From Paraburkholderia sp. DHOC27 (lineage in GTDB: Bacteria; Pseudomonadota; Gammaproteobacteria; Burkholderiales; Burkholderiaceae), in the NCBI RefSeq assembly GCF_003429005.1, contig NZ_QVQV01000003.1:723-64722 (forward strand): DNA of 64,000 nucleotides, written 5' to 3'. Shown here piece by piece: positions 60,998 through 64,000 of this stretch (positions are counted from its first letter, which is position 1; each line of letters begins with the position of its first letter). Both the position numbers and the translations under genes were made by a program. The notes beneath the pieces were generated by a model that had not been told where the DNA came from, made no database searches, and worked only from the letters and a program-made list of their open reading frames with translations.

Positions 60998-61603
60998 CTA
61001 AGAAGCAGGCAGAATTCCGACGTTCTCCAAACGGTAGCGCATCGCTTGCTTTGAGACCACTAGCTCAGTCGCGAGTCTTGAAACGAAACTGTCCAGCGGC
61101 AGCGGCGCACCGTGAGAGCTGAGATTGTGTTGGGTCACGATCCGCTGTCCGCATTCGTTGATTAGCGAGACTGGCATCAGGAGTTCTGCAGCGAAGTTGT
61201 TAGCTTCGAACTCCTGCTTGTCCCAGTACGATGCGTCACGGTTCAGCGTCTTCGCGTCGTCGTTGAACGATTGGCTACCGCCCGGATGAGCAACGTGCAG
61301 GCAATAGTGACCAATTTCATGCGCGAGCGTAAACCGACGACGTGGCGGATAGCTGTTCTCTTCAGGATTAAGCCATACGCGCGGTTTCTCATTTTCGAGT
61401 CGGATCCAGCCGATAATTGAGCCACCGTCTCGACGATCTTCCGATACGCTTAGACCGATGAGGTCAGCGATCACGTCTACAGCGACCGGCGCCACGACGC
61501 GAAACGCTGCTTCGTCCTTAAGTCGCCGAAGCAACGTCGATGCGTCGGTCCGCGATGTGACTCGGATGACGGGTTCAGTCCTGTTGATTTGCACGTCTGA
61601 CAT
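60998..61603 (-). CDS. ImmA/IrrE-family metallopeptidase
   Basis: A 201-residue protein with the zinc protease motif HEIGH at 95-99 (ATLAHEIGH-like, here FTLAHEIGHYCLH) and a downstream Glu in QEFEANNFAAELLMP that completes the metal site. ImmA/IrrE (COG2856) proteases of phages, plasmids and toxin-antitoxin modules cut repressors or antitoxins. The start at 61603 has GGGAGGG upstream. It begins four bases after a two-helix membrane protein gene, an unusual partner, with no Cro/C1-type regulator in sight. Confidence 0.85.
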   Translation of the reverse strand: MSDVQINRTEPVIRVTSRTDASTLLRRLKDEAAFRVVAPVAVDVIADLIGLSVSEDRRDGGSIIGWIRLENEKPRVWLNPEENSYPPRRRFTLAHEIGHYCLHVAHPGGSQSFNDDAKTLNRDASYWDKQEFEANNFAAELLMPVSLINECGQRIVTQHNLSSHGAPLPLDSFVSRLATELVVSKQAMRYRLENVGILPAS

Positions 61604-61607
61604 TGCT

Positions 61608-62159
61608 CTACCCTCCCGGCTGCGCCGATCTAAGCGCCTGCAGAAGTTCTTGCGCGATTTCCTGTTTCTGGACACCCTTGCTAACAGCTTCCTCCAGCAA
61701 GGCACTCACCACAACCCTAACCCGTGCCATTAATTCAGAACGCGACTCCGGATTATCAAGGGCCACTTCGATGATTTGCCTTGAAGTTTCCCCCTTTTCG
61801 CGCAGATGTGCACGCAATTCAGCCATTCGGTCGTCAAATTGCTGTTCCTTGTCGTGCGAAAACTGCCATCCGAAGTAGACGGCGAGCAGCGCGAGCACGA
61901 TCGTAGCCGACACAAAAATAATAGTCGTATAAACAATGTAGGTGTTGGCAACAGCTACGACGTCGCTTCCAGATGGTGTGCCAGCAGGCACATCGCCAAT
62001 GGTATAACCTGGGAATGCGCATCCTCGCTCCATCAAAGAAAAGATTAGAGAGCGGAAGGCAAATAGAAAGGCAACGAATCCCCCGACGAGCCCTCCACCA
62101 AACGCAATTGCCGGATGCGACACGCGCTCCGATATGGACTTTTTCGGCAGGCTACTCAT
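61608..62159 (-). CDS. Unrecognised two-helix membrane protein paired with the ImmA/IrrE peptidase
   Basis: A 183-residue protein with two membrane helices (about 18-43 and 74-98). Between them is an external loop of about 30 residues with one Cys. The C-terminal cytoplasmic part of about 85 residues is charged and helical, with a coiled-coil look (DDRMAELRAHLREKGETS). I do not recognise a family. Four bases separate it from the peptidase gene downstream, so the two form one operon. A membrane partner for a soluble protease could be a target, an anchor or an effector. Confidence 0.75.
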   Translation of the reverse strand: MSSLPKKSISERVSHPAIAFGGGLVGGFVAFLFAFRSLIFSLMERGCAFPGYTIGDVPAGTPSGSDVVAVANTYIVYTTIIFVSATIVLALLAVYFGWQFSHDKEQQFDDRMAELRAHLREKGETSRQIIEVALDNPESRSELMARVRVVVSALLEEAVSKGVQKQEIAQELLQALRSAQPGG

Positions 62160-62267
62160 GATCCCAACCTTTTTGAGATTTATCGGATTTTACAGATAGC
62201 CGACCGACGGATCCAACCCTCCCAGCATTCGGGTTGAGCTTGCTCGATCGACGCTCCTTGAGGGACT
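62160..62267. other. Promoter region of the membrane protein/peptidase operon
   Basis: This short stretch lies between the recombinase remnant and the operon start. AAGG at about 12 bases ahead of the ATG at 62159 is a weak ribosome binding site. Nothing else is recognisable. Confidence 0.4.
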
Positions 62268-62530
62268 CTATAGTATGCAGCTGATCGATGCGACGCCTAC
62301 GCCGACCTTCCAGGACATCTGCATGTGTGTCATACCTTCGGCGACCAAGCGATTGACCGCGTCAACATTCGTTCGGGCAGTTAGCTCACGACCTTGGGAT
62401 TTCCCCGTTTGCTGCGCCTCTGCGATTCCGCCAACTGGCGCTAAGCAGCATCTCGCGTTCGAACCGCGCCATGGCACCATTCCATCCGAGTCGAATCTAT
62501 GGATGCAGAGCGCGGCCCGAGGGCAGCGTG
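62268..62530 (-). pseudogene. Frameshifted remnant of a serine recombinase (resolvase family)
   Basis: On the minus strand, MARFEREMLL from 62472 matches the end of the resolvase catalytic domain (FERE followed by hydrophobics). After a one-base frame change the reading continues as GGIAEAQQTGKSQGRELTARTN, then VDAVNRLVAEGMT and KVGVGVASI. That is the resolvase linker plus the C-terminal helix-turn-helix. Upstream, in the first frame, PSGRALHP precedes an in-frame TAG. The N-terminal catalytic part with the active Ser is not present. It marks past mobile-element activity. Confidence 0.65.
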
Positions 62531-62785
62531 GCACGGATCGCCTTGAAAGGAATACCTGCAAAGCTCCCGTCGCGATTTTGATCGACTGTATTGGAAATTT
62601 CGCGCGTCCTAGAAGGCTTGGCGCGGCGAGGGAGACTCGGCTTTTCGCTGCATGGCCTCTCAACCACTCCTTATAGATTTGCGCGTTCGCGACACTTGAC
62701 ACTTATCTCACTACGAAGCTTGCGATCGCGCCCCATGTCCATGCACAATCGCCACCGGTCAGGTAAACTGTAAGAAGAACACGAA
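62531..62785. other. Upstream region of the AT-rich gene pair
   Basis: No gene is seen. TTGACA at 62696-62701 is a possible -35 but has no good -10 at 17 bases. AAGAAG about ten bases ahead of the ATG at 62786 is a weak ribosome binding site. Confidence 0.4.
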
Positions 62786-63697
62786 ATGAAACCTTTAACG
62801 GGAAGCGGCACTTATTATCTTGGACGAGTGTTGAAACTCGGAGAGCTTAACCAAGAGAAGCTGATTGATGCGATCCGGAATCCTAGCCCGTATCATTACC
62901 GCGATCACAGATGGGCATTCATCGATCTCGAGGATCACCTCGACGACGCGCAACCCTACATTTTCGGTCGGCTCTGCAAATACGCACCGGATGCTGAGGT
63001 AACGATTGTAGATGAACAAAACAAAGCGGAGCGATTGCAAGGAGAGCCCAATCTCTTGATATCAGCGAGCCCTTTTGTTTATCTTCCAAACCACTCAGGA
63101 ATCGCCTTTCTGCGGGTTTCCAGCCATATCGAGGTGAAAACCTTCTGCGACAGATTTACGCGGATTATTGAGGGAACATACTCGAACTTTTTTGTGGATT
63201 GTGAGATAGAACTCATATCTGATCTACGTGCGTTCGCAACCAAGGTTTCCGCACTTGATTCGATACTTGAATTAGATGCAAAAGTTTCACCGCCAAATCC
63301 ACTCTTTGGCCCACTTTGGGCACCTCTTAAAGACTACCTAATCTCTCGAAATTCGGATTCGATTAAGGTAAACGAGAAAGCCGCTCCCAACGAGAAAATC
63401 AAAACGGATCTGGCATCGTTAATTCGTCGCGCGGCTAACGATGAGGATATCAGTAGCGTGGAGATGCCACTGATAGAACGGGCGATCTTCATGTCTGCCG
63501 ATGGATATGGTCACGGGTACATAAAAGGTAAAAATAACAACGAGACGGTTGTAATTAAAACAAGCGAAACTGCGGTGAATTTTAATTTCAAGAAATCCCC
63601 AGCATCTCATGAACTATCAAATAAAACCGAAGCGATACTAAATAAGATCCAAAAAGATCGTCACATGGAGCACGGCAGCGATGAATCGAATAGCTGA
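62786..63697 (+). CDS. Unrecognised soluble protein, first gene of an AT-rich pair
   Basis: A 303-residue protein without signal peptide or membrane segment. The first about 170 residues look like alternating beta strands and helices (FIDLEDHLDDAQPYIFGRLCKY, then LLISASPFVYLPNHSGIAFLRVSS). Next is a SPPNP segment near residue 190, then a charged linker and a small C-terminal domain (GYGHGYIKGKNNNETVVIK). The overall pattern reminded me of DUF4747-type proteins, but I cannot verify that. Base composition is much more AT-rich than the core genome. It overlaps the next gene by 17 bases, so the two are coupled. Confidence 0.75.
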   Translation: MKPLTGSGTYYLGRVLKLGELNQEKLIDAIRNPSPYHYRDHRWAFIDLEDHLDDAQPYIFGRLCKYAPDAEVTIVDEQNKAERLQGEPNLLISASPFVYLPNHSGIAFLRVSSHIEVKTFCDRFTRIIEGTYSNFFVDCEIELISDLRAFATKVSALDSILELDAKVSPPNPLFGPLWAPLKDYLISRNSDSIKVNEKAAPNEKIKTDLASLIRRAANDEDISSVEMPLIERAIFMSADGYGHGYIKGKNNNETVVIKTSETAVNFNFKKSPASHELSNKTEAILNKIQKDRHMEHGSDESNS

Positions 63698-64000
63698 CAT
63701 ACTTCGCTGCGTCTTTATTTCCTTCGAATTTTTTTTCATAACATCTATCTTTTTCTTACTTTTTCGTTTTCCTCATCCGCTCGTCGTCATTGATCAATCT
63801 ATTCAAGCGAGCTCTGAAGCTTCAAAGTATCTACCCGGTTCGGTAATTGGGCTGATGATTTTTTGTGCAAAAACGGGAACCGAAATACTTCTTCCCGGAA
63901 ATTCCAAAGACAAGATTCTCGTTGAGTGGCCCATGTATGAAAAACTCGAAGACCGTGTGTATTGCGGCCTAGTGTATTGCGTGCTATCGACGATGGGCGC
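63681..64000 (+). CDS. Partial membrane protein gene, runs off the window end
   Basis: From the ATG at 63681 the frame stays open for 106 codons to the last base. The N-terminus has a long hydrophobic helix (ISFEFFFITSIFFLLF, about 13-28) and a second weaker one (LPGSVIGLMIFC, about 53-64), with Cys-containing segments after it. Family not recognised. It overlaps the 3' end of the preceding gene by 17 bases and shares its AT-rich composition. A soluble-plus-membrane gene pair is typical of, but not limited to, defence or toxin modules. Confidence 0.65.
   Translation, partial: MNRIADILRCVFISFEFFFITSIFFLLFRFPHPLVVIDQSIQASSEASKYLPGSVIGLMIFCAKTGTEILLPGNSKDKILVEWPMYEKLEDRVYCGLVYCVLSTMG

Overview
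This is a GC-rich, densely coded stretch of bacterial chromosome. Gene order and protein content point to Burkholderiales, most likely Paraburkholderia or Burkholderia. The clues are the run pgk-pyk-fba-purC-purE-purK-tsaC, a recA-recX-(DUF2889)-sucC-sucD-terC-pilA-pglL neighbourhood, and a BpeAB-OprB-like efflux operon. This is a judgement from reading the proteins; no database search was run.

Layout. 218-6507 (minus): a six-gene polyol or sugar uptake operon with a short-chain dehydrogenase, binding protein, two permeases, a HAD phosphatase and an ATPase, closed by a terminator. 6897-9563 (plus): a zinc/manganese ABC transporter whose ATPase has a histidine-rich tail. 9645-11629 (minus): glutathione-dependent formaldehyde detoxification. 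12029-13447 (plus): an NCS2 purine permease whose ribosome binding site lies inside a riboswitch-like fold. 13687-20820: a tripartite RND efflux operon with a divergent TetR regulator and an AcrR-like operator between them. 20807-26587 (minus): small proteins, DegQ protease and a two-component system. 26980-31137 (plus): a PBP4-type peptidase, a sterol-desaturase-family enzyme and a lipoprotein esterase. 31437-39846 (minus): purine and glycolysis genes. 40123-46796: AzlCD exporter, IlvE, heptosyltransferase II, several small proteins and MoaC. 46947-50923 (minus): a secreted small protein, an O-oligosaccharyltransferase, a type IV pilin with a long leader, and a TerC protein. 51111-56042 (minus): sucDC, DUF2889, recX, and recA with a LexA box. 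56273-60514 (plus): a second two-component system and an MHS-family transporter. 60607-60683: tRNA-Met with its own promoter and terminator.

Beyond the tRNA the character changes. From 60998 to the window end come an ImmA/IrrE-type metallopeptidase paired with a two-helix membrane protein, a frameshifted serine-recombinase remnant, and a visibly more AT-rich pair of unrecognised genes, the second running off the edge. This looks like the start of a horizontally acquired island at a tRNA locus. It is the best place in the window for an undescribed system, although no function can be read from the sequence.

Other points of interest are the riboswitch-like leader of the purine permease, the AcrR-type operator, the 44-residue pilin leader with an adjacent glycosyltransferase, a degenerate copy of the tsaC 3' end downstream of tsaC, and several perfect inverted repeats that are not ordinary terminators.
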